DNA from: Isoetes taiwanensis
Lineage: Eukaryota; Streptophyta; Lycopodiopsida; Isoetales; Isoetaceae
Direction of reading: 5' to 3'
NCBI GenBank assembly: GCA_021234155.1
Contig: JAJEKV010000034.1
Location: 7,798,028-7,862,027, forward strand
Length of the DNA: 64,000 nt
This document shows, one piece after another, positions 46,530 through 58,601 of the stretch (its first letter is position 1; each line of letters begins with the position of its first letter). Position numbers and translations under genes: made by a program. The notes beneath the pieces are model-generated. The model saw only the letters and a list, made by a program, of their open reading frames with translations, had not been told where the DNA came from and did not search any database.

Positions 46530-48590
46530 ATCATTCACTAGTAGCACCATCTTTTGTAGTTCTTCACAGTTTTGCATGCTATGTTATAGTTGATGTACAT
46601 CATTCGCTCCACTTCAATCTTCAATACATTTGCTAGAAAGATGGAGCTTGTGATTTATGATGTCTGCCTCCTTCCTTGGCGCTGGACATCCCACTATCAC
46701 TGCAAATATGTCCAACCAAATTTTGTCATTCATTGTTTGCTGTCAAACTGAAACGCTTATCTTTGGCTAACTTCGCTTCCTTCCAAATTCTGCTTTTTTA
46801 CTAAATTCTGCTAATGGGGCATGATCCAAGAAAACCTTACCAATCTGAAGTTCTGATGTTTGTGCTACCCAGGCGTAATCTGATTCAAATTTGTCTAAGA
46901 ACATGTTGTGGCTTGTCAGGACAGTCTAAGAATGTAGGCCTTTCGATTCTCTGAGCTAATATGTAGCAAAATAACACGGGGTTCCAGGGTAAAAAAAAAC
47001 AATTCCTGAAACCATAGACCATATATCCTTAAAACAATTGAGTGGGTTCTTATACAAAAACATAGATTCAAGATAAAAAATAATCACATTAGCCCACTGG
47101 GTATATTGGTTAAAGTAGTCTTATTAAGACAATGAGTTATTTTGGTAGACGTTCAAGCGCTGTATTTCATATTCTAAAATCTTAGGCAAACCGTATAGAG
47201 GTTCGATATTCCCTCAAAACCTTAGGCAAAATCGTATTTCATATTTCAAAATCATAGACGCCTCCAATCATAAATGACTATAAGCGAAACGAGAGGTGCT
47301 AACAAGACCTAGCATACGATCTGGGTCATAGGTTCGACGAATCCAACGACTATGGTAGTCCAGGGTGCACCTCGTTTAGAATATGTAGCTATTATTGTTT
47401 TGAGACAGGTAGCTCATCTGTAGATTTGATAGTGTAGAGAAGGCTGTTCAGATAAAGAAGGCATTCTATGTACAAGTGTAGATAGAATCTACATTTGAGG
47501 GCTTGCAGAAGGAATGCATATGGCGTTTTTCTTGGCATAAGAGGATGTGCACTTGCAAAATACTTGGGTTCGTAGCACCACAATTGTTTGAATGTTTTGG
47601 TAACAAGGTTTATGATTAAAAGTTTGCCTTGGTAGCTTGTGGTTCTGCTCTTAACATTCCAGTCTACTAATGTAGCTACTCCTCAATAGCTCGCTTTCCA
47701 AACTACTTTGTTATGGCAGCTGGTCTAACAAGCATTTGCCATATGACTATATTCTTATTTTTTTAGTACGATTTCTCCTATGCGGCTATTTTGGTGCAGC
47801 AGCTAGCTTACTCCATGATAACCACTAGTCTTGTGTAGCCCCAAGATGCCAAAGATTGTCTTTTACTACACGGTGTCTTTTGATGTGCCATTCATTGCTA
47901 TGTCTAAAGCCTTCTAACCTTGTTTCTAACTTGGAGGACAGTTTCTAGTTTTATTGTTTACTAATGTTAGAGCTTCTTTGCAAGGCATAGGGTGAGTCTA
48001 ATCGAAGGTGGAAGAGCCCTTGTCTTGTTCTGTGTTGCCAGTGTCAGGTATCGTTTGGGTGAGTTTGGATCACTATGGTAATTAGCACATTCCATTTATT
48101 CATACTCTCAAACATGTTTCTCACTTCTTATTTTTGCATGCACAATCACTGCAAGGATCACAACCAGGTCGGATATGTTCAGATTTCGTGTCATCCGCAT
48201 GCATGGGGGCATGCACCCCATCTGTGAACCGTCGGATCAAAGGGGAAGGCGAAATCATAGCCTTTGATTTTTTGTAGGGAAGGTGCAAGGAAGATCCCTT
48301 AAAGGTGATTTGGTGTAGCAGATCTTAGCCGTTAGATCAAAAGGTTAGGATATTAAATTACATTTTTTCTTTTAAATGAGGCGAGGTGGCATCCTCATTA
48401 ATAAAAATGTGGTGAGGTGGCAAAGCATTTATTGAATATACTTTCTAAGAAGCTTCCTTTTCCTTAATCGCATTCAAAGGCCCGTAACTTGCACTAGAGG
48501 GGTCGGATTAAGGTGGGGCCTATGCCTTTGGATTCCTCTCGTCGAGAGCTTTTCAATGAGTGGTGCCATTGTTCCGTCATAGTTGGAGCC
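46530..48590. other. Gene-poor stretch with weak tRNA-like repeats
   Basis: No gene found. 47095-47345 holds an A-box-like TATTGGTTAAAG, two B-box-like blocks (AGGTTCGATATTCC and AGGTTCGACGAATCC) and a short duplicated phrase (GTATTTCATATT), which could be a decayed tRNA-derived SINE. This is too weak for a firm call. Confidence 0.35.
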
Positions 48591-48599
48591 AACTTGATC

Positions 48600-50360
48600 G
48601 GATCCTAAGAATTTTCTTATCTTAGAATCTTAACGGAATCTATGATATGTTAAGAGAATCTAGGGGAATCTTCCTGGGATCTTTGAGAATCTAGAGGAAT
48701 CTCAATAGAATCTTAAAGAATCTATAGGAATCACAAGAGAATCTTTGTGAATCTAGAGGAATCCAGTGGAATCTTCAAAAATCTTTGAGAATCTAAGGGA
48801 ATCTTGATGGAATCTTAGAGAATCTAGAGGAATCTTCATAGGAATCTAGAGGAATCTCAATATAACCTTAGGGAATCTAGTGGAATCTCAAAAGGATCTT
48901 TGAGAATCTAGGGGAATCTTCCTAGGATCTTAGAGAATCTAGGAGAATCAACATAGAATCTTGGGGGATCTATGGGATTCTTGCGAGAATCTTTGAGAAT
49001 CTAGGGGTGTCCTCATAAGATGTATGGAAAGCTAAGAGAATCTGAATAGATTCTTGCGGAATCTATAGGAATCTTAGGATAGTCTTTGAAAATTTCGAGG
49101 AATCTCAAGAGAATCTTAGGGACTATGGGAATCTCAAGAGGATCTATGAGAATCTGAGGAATCTTCATAGAATACTTGAGAATCTAGGGAAATCTTGATA
49201 GGATCTTAGAGAATCTAGGAGAATCTATATAGAATCTTGGGGAATCATGTGAATCTTGAGAGAATCTTTGGGAATCTAGGGGAACCCTGATGGAAACTTT
49301 GAGAATCTAGGGGAATCTTGATGGAATCTTGGAGACCCTAAGGGAATCTTCATAGAATCTTAGAGAGTCTACGAGAATCTACATAGATTCTTGCAGAATC
49401 TATGGGAATCTTGAGAGAATCTAGAGGAATCTTGGAGAATGTAAGGGAATCTTCATAGAATCTAAGAAAATGTAGGAGAATCTACATAAAATCTTGGGGA
49501 ATTTAGAGGAATCTTTTATGATCTAGGGGAATCTTGATAGAATCCTGGAGAATCTTGAGGACTTTCATATGATCTAAGGGAATCTAGGAGAACATACATA
49601 GAATCTTGAGAAATGTAGAAGAATTTTGGAATAATCTTTGAAAATCTAGGGGAATCTCTGTAGAATTTTAAAAATCTAAGTGAATCTTGTGTAGAAGAAT
49701 CTTGGGATAATCTTTGAAAATCTAAGGGAATCTCTGTAGAATTTTAAGAATCTAAGAGAATCTTTCACATTGTATGTGTTTTGCAGGGTGAATCTTGGAA
49801 TCTTATTGGAATCTATAGTACTTTAATTGAATCTAGGGGAATCTTTTGGGAATCTTTGAGAATCTAAAGGAATCTCAAGACAATATTGGAATCTATAGAA
49901 ATCAAAAGAGAATCTTTGCAAATCTAGAGGAATCCAAGGGAATCTTCATAAAATCTTTGACAATCTAGAGGAATCTTGGAGAATCTAGAAAAATGTTCAT
50001 AGGATCTTAGAGAAGCTAAGAGAAGGTACATAGAACCTTGGGGAATCTCGAGAGAATCTTTGAGAGTCTAAAGAAATGTAAGAAAATCTTCTTAAAATCT
50101 TTGAGAATCTCGGGAAATCTTAGAAAGGGAACCTTTATAGAATCTACGGGAACGTAGGAGAATCTACAACGAATCTTGGAGAATCTAGAGGAATCTTAAT
50201 AGAATCCTGGAGAATTTTGAGGAATTATCATATAATTCAAGGGAATCAAGGAGAATATACATGGAATCTTGAGAAATATAGAGGAATCTTGGGATAGTTT
50301 TTGAAAATCTAGGGTATTCTCTATAGAATCTTAAGAATCTAGGAGAGTCTTTCACACTGG
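48600..50360. repeat. Degenerate GAATCT minisatellite, about 1.75 kb
   Basis: The hexamer GAATCT recurs about every 10-13 bp, on the order of a hundred times by eye. It alternates in forms such as GAGAATCTAGGGGAATCTTG and GGAATCTTCATAGAATC. There is no clean higher-order unit. The reverse-strand translation gives low-complexity RFLRF-type peptides that are not genes. The left LTR of the chromovirus begins about 130 bp after its right edge. Confidence 0.93.
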
Positions 50361-50488
50361 GTATATTTTGTAGGTCATTTTTCACACATTTTTGTCACAT
50401 TTCTCCAAATGTGTAGACCCTAAATATTAATAAACTTGTTTATATATACGTACACCAAGTGCATGGTCCCTTTTGATTGTGTTTCATC

Positions 50489-52310
50489 TGTGACGCTCCC
50501 TGTATATATACGACCCCCGGTCGTATACATACGGGGACTTTCCCCTCCCGTGGCGACCATCTCGCCACGAGCAGGGCCCTCCATCTAACCTGGGCCGTCT
50601 ACATAGAGACGCTCAGGTGAAGGACACGGAGGGGTCATTCGGCCCACGCCTTCGATGGGTGCCTACGTCGCGGAAGCATGAATACAAGGGTTAGCACACA
50701 GCATAAATCACATATAAATAACCACCACAAAGGGTGGCGCATCCATCCAAATACCAACGGCAAAGAATATGCATCTAAAACTAAGAAAACACCCAAACCT
50801 CAGGTTCTACCCCCTACTCGGACTCGGTGAGGATCGACCGACGGTTGGGCCTCAAGAGATCAGCGGGACCGAAGTCTTGGCATGGCGTTATCGGCATAGA
50901 ACATCGGCTAGGGTTGTCCACTCCATCCGCCCCCCCGTGCACACTTTGCGGATGGGTCGATTCACGCTATGGCTTCGCTTTAGCCTTCCGGAGACGCAGT
51001 CTCAAGGTATCACCCTTTGAGCCTACTCCAGGTTCATGACACCTGGTCCGATGAGGCAGGTCGGGGAAGCGTCCCCTTCCAGGATCACAGTGGCTCCATG
51101 GGTGAGCTAGAGGACACGTGCCGCGTCAGCGACCCCCGCATCCGTACCCGACTTACTCACCCTAAATCTACTCAAAGTGCATGGTGCCCCATACGGGTCA
51201 CACCACTACACCCAGGGAGTGTCAGACCCATACCTGGCCCTCCACATGACCGGCTATCAGGCCTAGCCCACTGTAGGAGTCTCAGGAGCCTTTTATGCTC
51301 GTGCAAGACTCCACCCCCTACTTCACCACTGTGTCCTTTGTCTGGTGCTAAGCCAGACTATAGCGTCTATGACCCGGTGGGCTCTTGTGCACAGGCCGAA
51401 TCTACTAGGGTGTTAAAGGAAGTACTAGGAGCATTCTATACTCAAGCTCAGAGGCCTCTACCCCCCTTTTAATCCCTGTTTACTGGAGCGACTAAACTGA
51501 CTCATAGAGACACCCGGGGGTTTCACCTACTATAAAGGTGATACGCCACGTGCGTTAATGGGGTCAGCAAAAAACCCTCCGTATACGCCTTGTCCAACCT
51601 TCTAAACGCCCCTTCCCGTATACATATTACACTGGATTCCCCCCCAGAAAACCCCCTAGCCAAGCCCCTATCCGTATTTTTACATACGGTTTAGGGTAAA
51701 AAAAAATCCACCCCTTTCACTCACATGGTATATATGCCTTAAACTATGTGACATCCCCGGGTAGAGACATCGACCATCCCATAACAGAGCATCATTCATA
51801 ATTGAAAAGTATTCCTAATTACCAAAGAAGGGTTAATCTCACCCAAAACTATCCAGAAAAGAATACCAGGGTATTATTCTACAATTTGCAAACTAACTAC
51901 CACTAACCAGAGTTTCGGCTGGACCCGTTGTCAAGGGGTGCTTCCATGGGTCTGTACTGGGGTAACAGCAACAGCGAAAGGGTGTTTGGCGATCTGGGGA
52001 CGAACAGCAACTGTTTCCTGAGCGCTCAGCTGCTCCTGGCGCTTTGCTGGGTCGAAATTGGGCTGATATGAGGATGGCGCTTCCCTTTGGTGGCCTAGTT
52101 TAGCAACCCTCATGCTGGCCACCCGGGTTATGCCAAATGGCGCCTTCCCACTATTAGATGTCTTAATAGCAAGTATTTAGATAATTATCCTTTATAATTA
52201 AGTTAACATAGCTAAATAAAACCGTTGTGGCCAACCCCCTAGGTTATCATACCCCAGGTGGCGTACCTATACCGAGTGACGTGTACACCGTATAAATACT
52301 TGGAACGTCA
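50489..52310 (-). repeat. 3' LTR of the chromovirus (complete)
   Basis: 1822 bp from TGTGACGCTCC to GGAACGTCA. The ends form a TGACG/CGTCA inverted repeat, and a polypurine tract abuts the inner edge. 50810-50910 differs from the other LTR mainly at CAG against CGG positions. Confidence 0.9.
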
Positions 52311-52326
52311 CATTCTCCCCTCCTTA
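52311..52326 (-). other. Polypurine tract
   Basis: On the minus strand this reads a purine-rich AAGGAGGGGAGAATG directly before the 3' LTR, the normal plus-strand DNA primer position. Confidence 0.8.
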
Positions 52327-52886
52327 GAATCAATGCTGCCCTCAGCATTGAAGTTAGTTAGAAATGTACAAAGAAATTCATTATGAAGGAAGGTAATTCG
52401 TTATTTTTCCCAAAGGCAATACATATATTCAAAAGTTTAAAGTTTGCAAAACATTTCAAGGACCGTGGTGCATTCAAAATGATTATCATAATCAAACAGT
52501 TTAAGGACCCAAGTCCAATACCAACATCAGTGGAACGATAAACAAAACATGTAGGCAAAACAAAACTGAAGAGTTCGGGTCATCAGTAACCCTCTAGCAT
52601 GGGCAGGGCACGTACTGCTTACTGGCCTGCACATACCAGTGTGTTAGTACATATGATGAAATTGTGGTTGAAGGGGCCACCCCCTTATAATAATTAAAAG
52701 AACATACTATCTATCAGGGAAGCTATCATGTCTATGGTTTGCGGTGGTCAAGTTGCCATTGTAGCCAAGAGGAAAGCGGCCTATCAACTATATGCTCTTG
52801 CAACAAGTTGTGGTGAGGTCGCTGTTGACAGCACACCACGTCCTAGAGAACACAAAGTGATCTCATCATCGACTACTTGTTATTAT
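52327..52886 (-). other. Chromovirus 3' untranslated region
   Basis: About 560 bp between the chromodomain stop and the polypurine tract. No coding frame seen. Confidence 0.6.
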
Positions 52887-53567
52887 CTACGATGCATCCC
52901 CCTCGGTGGCACCCACCGTAATTAGGCTTCTAAGCTTACCACTGACTGCGGGGTTGATAGCATCGTTGATGGTGCGGCCTTGAGATTCCCGCATGAAATC
53001 CGGATAGTGCTTGTCAAGGTCTATCTTCATCACCCACGTAGCATCCTCAACTGGTAAGTGTTTCCACTTAACCAAGTATTGCAACATTTGAGTCCTTCTG
53101 GTTTGTTTGTAAGCTCGATCAAGAAGAGCTTCAGGCACTATTTCGAGTTGCTCCTCTGTCATTTCTAGGAGGGTTGGGGTCTCCAAAACCTCCTCTGGAT
53201 CAGGGGTGTGTTGCTTCAGAAGACTCACGTGAAAGACCTTATGGATCTTTAGGCGGGGTGGCAATTCTAAGCGATAGGCTTGTTCTCCAACGCGCTCAAT
53301 AATCCTGAACGGTCCAGCCCATCGAGGGGCCAACTTTTTGCAATTGCCAATCTTAAGCTTGGCCTGCTTTACTTTAATCTTAAGCCAAACTGATTCACCC
53401 ACCTGAAAAACGCGTGGGGTTCTGTGTTTATCGGCTACACTCTTCTGACGACTGCGCGCAGCCAATAAGTAGCCCCGAACTTCTTCGACCAGAGCTTGCA
53501 TCTCCAGGAGGAGTTTTTGAGAAACCTCAACCTTAGAAACAGGATTATGCCATGTGTCTGGAGTAAG
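52887..53567 (-). pseudogene. Integrase C-terminal part with chromodomain
   Basis: The end of pol. The integrase C-terminal GPY/F-like module (APRWAGPFRIIERVG) is followed by a chromodomain (EALLDRAYKQ, then YLVKWKHLP and ATWV). In chromoviruses this domain can guide insertion to chromatin marked by histone methylation. It is separated from the integrase core by an in-frame TGA at 53568-53570, consistent with CGA decay. Confidence 0.9.
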
Positions 53568-53972
53568 TCATTGATAACCATAGTTTATCATAAGGGGAGA
53601 CATTCTGGAAGATTCCTGTTTCATGCTGTTATAGGCAAACTCGACCAGATAAATATAGTCAGCCCATTGTGATTGCTTACTCCACACATAACTTCTTAGC
53701 ATATCCTCTATAATACGATTGGTACGTTCCGTCTGGCCGTCTGTTTGAGGATGATATGCTGTACTCATAGCAAGCTTGGTCTGAATGGTGTCAAAGAAAT
53801 CTTTCCAGAATGCACTTACAAATTTGGGATCCCTATCCGACACAATTACTCGTGGCATTCCGTGTAATCTGAAGATTTCCTTGGCGAACAGCAGAGCAGT
53901 ATCAAAGGCGGTATCCGTGGTACGACATGGCAAGAAATGAGCCATTTTTGACAATTTGTCGACCACAACCAT
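53568..53972 (-). pseudogene. Integrase catalytic core
   Basis: Contains the second Asp and the Glu of the DDE triad (VSDRDPKF and TDGQTERTN). The first Asp (MDFIVALP) lies in the upstream frame. A one-base frameshift near 53972 splits the core from its N-terminal part. Confidence 0.9.
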
Positions 53973-54928
53973 TAAGCATCATATCCCCGGAGAGTTCTTG
54001 GAAGGGCCACAATGAAATCCATGATTATCACTTCCCATTTGGCATTTGGCACATCCAGAGGTTGCAACTCACCTGGAATCCTTAACTGCTCCGCTTTTGT
54101 TTGCTGGCATACCTGACACTGCCTAGTGTACTTGGCAATTTCCTTTTTCATGGAAGGCCAGAAATAACTGGAACGAATTTTAAAGTAGGTTTTCATAAAA
54201 CCTGCGTGTCCAGCTATAGGGCTATTGTGTGTGTCATGAAGAATGAGCTTCCGTACTCCTGAAGTCTCTGGCACACACAACTTATCTTTGTGATATAATA
54301 AGTTGCCCTCCTTCTTATATGCACGAAAAGCCTCGCGTTCTGCATCCGTGCGAGCTTCCTTAGCCAAACTGTCCCAAATGTCACAGAACTCTGGATCTGT
54401 GGCCAAGGTCTGTTCTATCTGTTTCCCAAACTCATTGGTGAGTGTAGAAATGGCATTACAATGGGTTCGGGTCACCAAGGGATGGCGTGATAAAGCATCC
54501 GCAACCACATTGTGCTTGCCAGGCTTATACATAATCTCAAAATCATACTCCTCGAGAAATTCCATCCATCTTCTCTGACGGAGGTTGAGACTCGGTTGGG
54601 TGAATAAATAACGGAGACTTTGATGATCCGTATCCAACTGGAATCTTCTACCAAGAAGGTAGTGTCTCCATATCCGCAGAGCACGGACAACGGCCAACAG
54701 TTCCTGATCATGGGTGGGATATCGCTGTTCCGTCTCATTCATCTTCTTTGAATCATAAGCAATAACCCTCCCCTCATGCATTAGGACTCCCCCGGTGGCA
54801 ATTTTACTGGCATCGGTCGCCACTAGCTTATCCTGTTCAGGATCGGGCAATGTGAGAACTGGTGCTGATGTTAGGGCATCCTTAAGTTGCTGGAAACTCT
54901 GCTGAACTTTTGTCTTCCAGTGGTCCCT
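53972..54928 (-). pseudogene. RNase H and integrase N-terminal zinc domain
   Basis: RNase H carries LVATDASKIATGG, HDQELLAVV and LDTDHQSLRYL, supplying the acidic catalytic residues. The integrase HHCC zinc domain follows (H-x-H, then QCQVCQQTK), and then MDFIVALP. A TAG at 54929-54931 separates it from the reverse transcriptase. Confidence 0.9.
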
Positions 54929-55661
54929 CTAATCCTTCACCTTCTCATGCTTTGTGAGATTTGTAAGAGGAGCTGCAATCTTCGCAAAATCCTTTACAAA
55001 TTTTCGATAGTAGCCTGCTAATCCCAAGAAACTGCGGACTTCGGAAACATTCCCTGGAATAGGCCATTCTCTTACGGCCTCTATCTTTGCGGGGTCTGTA
55101 GCAATTCCCTCTGCCGAAATGATATGGCCCAAATAATCGACCTTCGGAGTGGCAAACTTGCACTTAGAGAACTTAGCATAGAGCTGATGACGTCTTAGCT
55201 TTTGGAGGGCTAATCTAAGATGTTTCTCATGCTCCTCGAGGGTCTTACTATAGATGAGAATGTCGTCGAAGAAGATAACAACAAAATCATCCAAGTATTG
55301 TCGGAAGACATCATTCATTAGTCGCATGAACGTTGCTGGGGCATTAGTTAATCCAAAAGGCATAACTGTAAATTCATAATGCCCATACCTAGTGCGAAAA
55401 GCGGATTTATGGATGTCCTCCTCCTTGATCCTTATCTGATGGTATCCGGAGCGTAGATCAATCTTTGAGAAATACTTAGCCCCTTGTAACTGATCCATTA
55501 GGTCATCTGCCCTAGGCAAAGCATAGCGATTCTTGATGGTATGCTTGTTAAGTTGCCGGTAATCAATACACATCCTCAGCGAGCCGTCCTTTTTCTTAAC
55601 GAAGAGAATAGGAGCGCCAAAAGGCGAAACACTAGGTCGGATGAAACCTAGGTTTAGTAGC
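54929..55661 (-). pseudogene. Reverse transcriptase
   Basis: Ty3-type RT with [35 protein letters not shown], the catalytic box FFDDILIYS, and [12 protein letters not shown]. It is open apart from a TAG at the upstream junction (55661-55663) and another at its end. Both amber codons fit CAG-to-TAG transitions. Confidence 0.93.
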
Positions 55662-55663
55662 TC

Positions 55664-57686
55664 CTAAAGTTGCTTCTTAAGTTCTGCCAATTCTGGAGGA
55701 CTCATACGGTATGGGGCCTTGCTAGTAGGCTTGGTACCGGGCTCTAAGGCTATTTCACATTCCACCCCTCTAAAAGGAGGAAGCTTCTGAATCTCATCTG
55801 GGAAAAGGTCACCAAATTCCCGGAGAAGACGAGCAATCCCTTCTGGCAAGGTATCGATTACTTGCTTCTGTTTAGCATATGAGTCTATGGACGCAAGGGA
55901 AAAGATGCAAAGGAGCTTTTCCTTGCGTATAGCTTTATCTAACTGTCTGATGGACATAGACTGCATGATAGGGTTGAAGGGTTCACCTTTAATAGTCACG
56001 CGGGCTCCATTAGCTGCGTTGAAGGTAACTTCCCTCTTCTCGCAGTCTATGTTGGCTTTTGCGGATGCCAAGAATTCCATACCAACAATGAGGTCATATT
56101 TACCAATGTCCATCAATTCGGCACCCAAAGCCACTGGTGCACCTGGCAACTGCATCTTAAGATTGATGCGACGGCCATGAGTATGCCTGACCTTACCACT
56201 GGCTAGAGTGACAGGCCTTGGTCGAGACCTTAATGTTTCAAGCTGTAAGACCTGAGCCATTCTAGGGGAAGCAAAATTATGTGTACTTCTCGTATCCATA
56301 AGAATTACAAAAGGCTTACTGTCTACTTGACCTATGGTGGAAATGATAGCAGGCTGACTTTCGGCATTGCCGGTTTCTATAGCTGCAAGAATATGAGACG
56401 CACCATGAATATACTCAGGAGCCTCGTCCTCGACAGGTAAGGTTGACTCGTGGTCGTCCCAATCGAGGTCGGCCATGGCCAGCTGGGCAGTCTGCGTAAC
56501 ATAAGGACAGTTGTGCATAAAGTGCCCGGGTCGCATACACCTGTAACATGCCTTATCCCGGCGGAGCTGTTCTCGGGCCTCCTTAGGAATAGACTGTAAG
56601 AGGCTTCGTACTTCCTTGCCGACATTGCTCTGTTTGTCAGCTGTGCTGAAAGTAACTTTCTTTTCCGGCCGGCTATACGAGTTCTGTTGAGAAGGGCCCG
56701 GACTTGGCGAACGGGATTTGTATGGTGTGGCTGGCCGGGGCTGCGAATAAGGAGTAGGACGCGGATACTGATTTCTTGGTGTGTCCTCCTCGAGACTCAA
56801 TGCCTTAGCCTCAGCCTCCGCAACTAATTTTGGGTCTATGGCTTTAACCATCCGTTTAATTGATGGGGCCAACCCTTCAATATAACCCTCTACGGCTCTC
56901 TTTTCATTCATTCCTGGAACATACAGCCTCAAGCGCATAAACTCATCAGTGTAAGCCTGGACCGACATACCCTTCTGTTCCAATCTATAGAAGGTCTGAA
57001 TCTGCTGGCATTTGTGCGCACGAGGCACATAATGCGACTTGAACGCCTTGGCAAACTTCCTGAAGTTGCATCTGCTCCTGTCCAGATGCTTGGCCCGGGC
57101 ATAGCCCTTCCACCAAATCACGGGCAGCTCACAGCGTAAGGTTGGTGGTGGCAACCTTTCCTGTATCCTTTTCCGTCATGCCATAAGACTTCCCGAACTC
57201 CTTCATTTCGTCCAACCAGGACTCTGCATTCAGTCCGCCTCTGGATTTTCCATCAAACTGGGCCAATTTCCTATTCTTTCATATGCTAGTTATGGCGGTA
57301 TCAACCGTCTTACGGTACTCCTTATCCCGACGCTTTGCATGGTCCCCAGCTGATACCGATGAACCAGAAGACCCCGAAGTGGTTGAACGTGAGGAAGTGG
57401 CACTATCCTTAGAGGAACTTCGGTGACGCTTAGCATGAGGCCTCCTCGGTGCAGGTACAGGACTAGCTCCAGGGGGAGATGGCTGTTGTGCAGGTGGACT
57501 CGGTGGTAGCAGAGGTAACTCGGGTCCATCTTCCTGGGTTTGTTGAGGTGGGTTCGCATGCAGTACATAGGCCTGTAATTCGCCTAACTGCCTTTTCATT
57601 ATCATCAGTTCCTGTTCATGAGTCAGCCTACTGGCATTGGAGGGTGTCTGCCAAGCGGCGTTACGGGCACCGTCTAAATTGAGCAT
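55664..57686 (-). pseudogene. Gag and protease
   Basis: Gag starts near 57686 with a proline/serine-rich leader, then the retrotransposon gag domain (WWKGYARAKH, then FRKFAKAFKSHYVPRAH, then YIEGLAPSIK), a CCHC knuckle (CYRCMRPGHFMHNC) and an aspartic protease. The protease active site reads DTRSTHNF where D-S/T-G is expected, so the catalytic Gly is replaced by Arg. A TGA at 57279-57281 and a frameshift near 57135 break gag; the latter sits in a CAG-rich spot. The frame continues to the start of RT at 55664. Confidence 0.88.
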
Positions 57687-57919
57687 GAAAAAGGTATAAG
57701 CATATTTATAACAGATAAATTCTTACAAATTGTAGCATGTCGAACAAAGGAGTAGAGAGAGAACACAAAGGGAATTTATTATTATAAGAGGAAAAACTTT
57801 CCTATTACAGTCTCACACCAAAAGTTGGTCAGGAGTATTATACAAAGATAACATGATACAACTGGAACTTAGAGTGAACTCACAAACATCATAAAAAAAC
57901 GAAACTAGAAAGATCCGGC

Positions 57920-58252
57920 CTAGGGGTTCGCAAAGGGGTACAGAATTGAATAGCGAACACTCTCACGCACAGCCCTAACGAGCTTGTAGTGTGCCCAGGC
58001 TTGGACAATCACTGGTTGGTATTCCCATGTTGGGCTAACAATGAGAAGGTTGAAAAGCCTTCGCAGAGCATAGAAGAGTTGCCATAGGTGGTCGTTGGCG
58101 TCCTCGAAAGCCTCGTGCCTGGTCATGCTCCAATAGTCCCAGGTACGGCACAGCGTTTGCTTGAGGTCCTGGAAAGCTCTGTCCCTAAGGATGTTAACTA
58201 TCTCCAACCCTTTGTCAGGATCATAGGGTTCCCCTGGTGGCGGGGGTTCCAT
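57920..58252 (-). CDS. Chromovirus extra ORF X3, function unknown
   Basis: 110 codons, helical and aromatic-rich (DHLWQLFYALRRLFNLLIV), ending in SILYPFANP. The same frame extends upstream past a TAG to about 58400, giving an acidic, tyrosine-rich lead, so the intact version was probably longer. No family recognised. It lies between X2 and gag on the same strand and may be a gag accessory. Confidence 0.5.
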   Translation of the reverse strand: MEPPPPGEPYDPDKGLEIVNILRDRAFQDLKQTLCRTWDYWSMTRHEAFEDANDHLWQLFYALRRLFNLLIVSPTWEYQPVIVQAWAHYKLVRAVRESVRYSILYPFANP

Positions 58253-58601
58253 CTCATAGCCTTCATCCCATTCTGGATATTCTCCATATCTTTGGCCATA
58301 GTCCTATTCGGGCGGCCCTGGATCCTCCCTCCGAATCATGCCGGTAATCCTCTCCTCATATTCCCAAAGGGTCTCCTCTGCAAGACAATGACAATGAATA
58401 TAGAACATTCTGTAATTCCCTTATATTCCAAACGCCACTAATTAGAAGAAGACAGCATGGGAAGAACCAATTCTCAATTATATTCATTTTAGACAGTAAT
58501 CACAATTAATAAGAGAAAGGGTGTATTATATTATAAAATGGCTAAAGTATTTGCCAAACCAAAACTGTACACAGTACAAAAAAAATGCGTAGTACAATTA
58601 T

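Noticed and set aside
48600-50360. A CRISPR-like or satellite array with unique spacers
   Set aside because: The period is irregular (10-13 bp), the units are degenerate and there are no distinct spacers.
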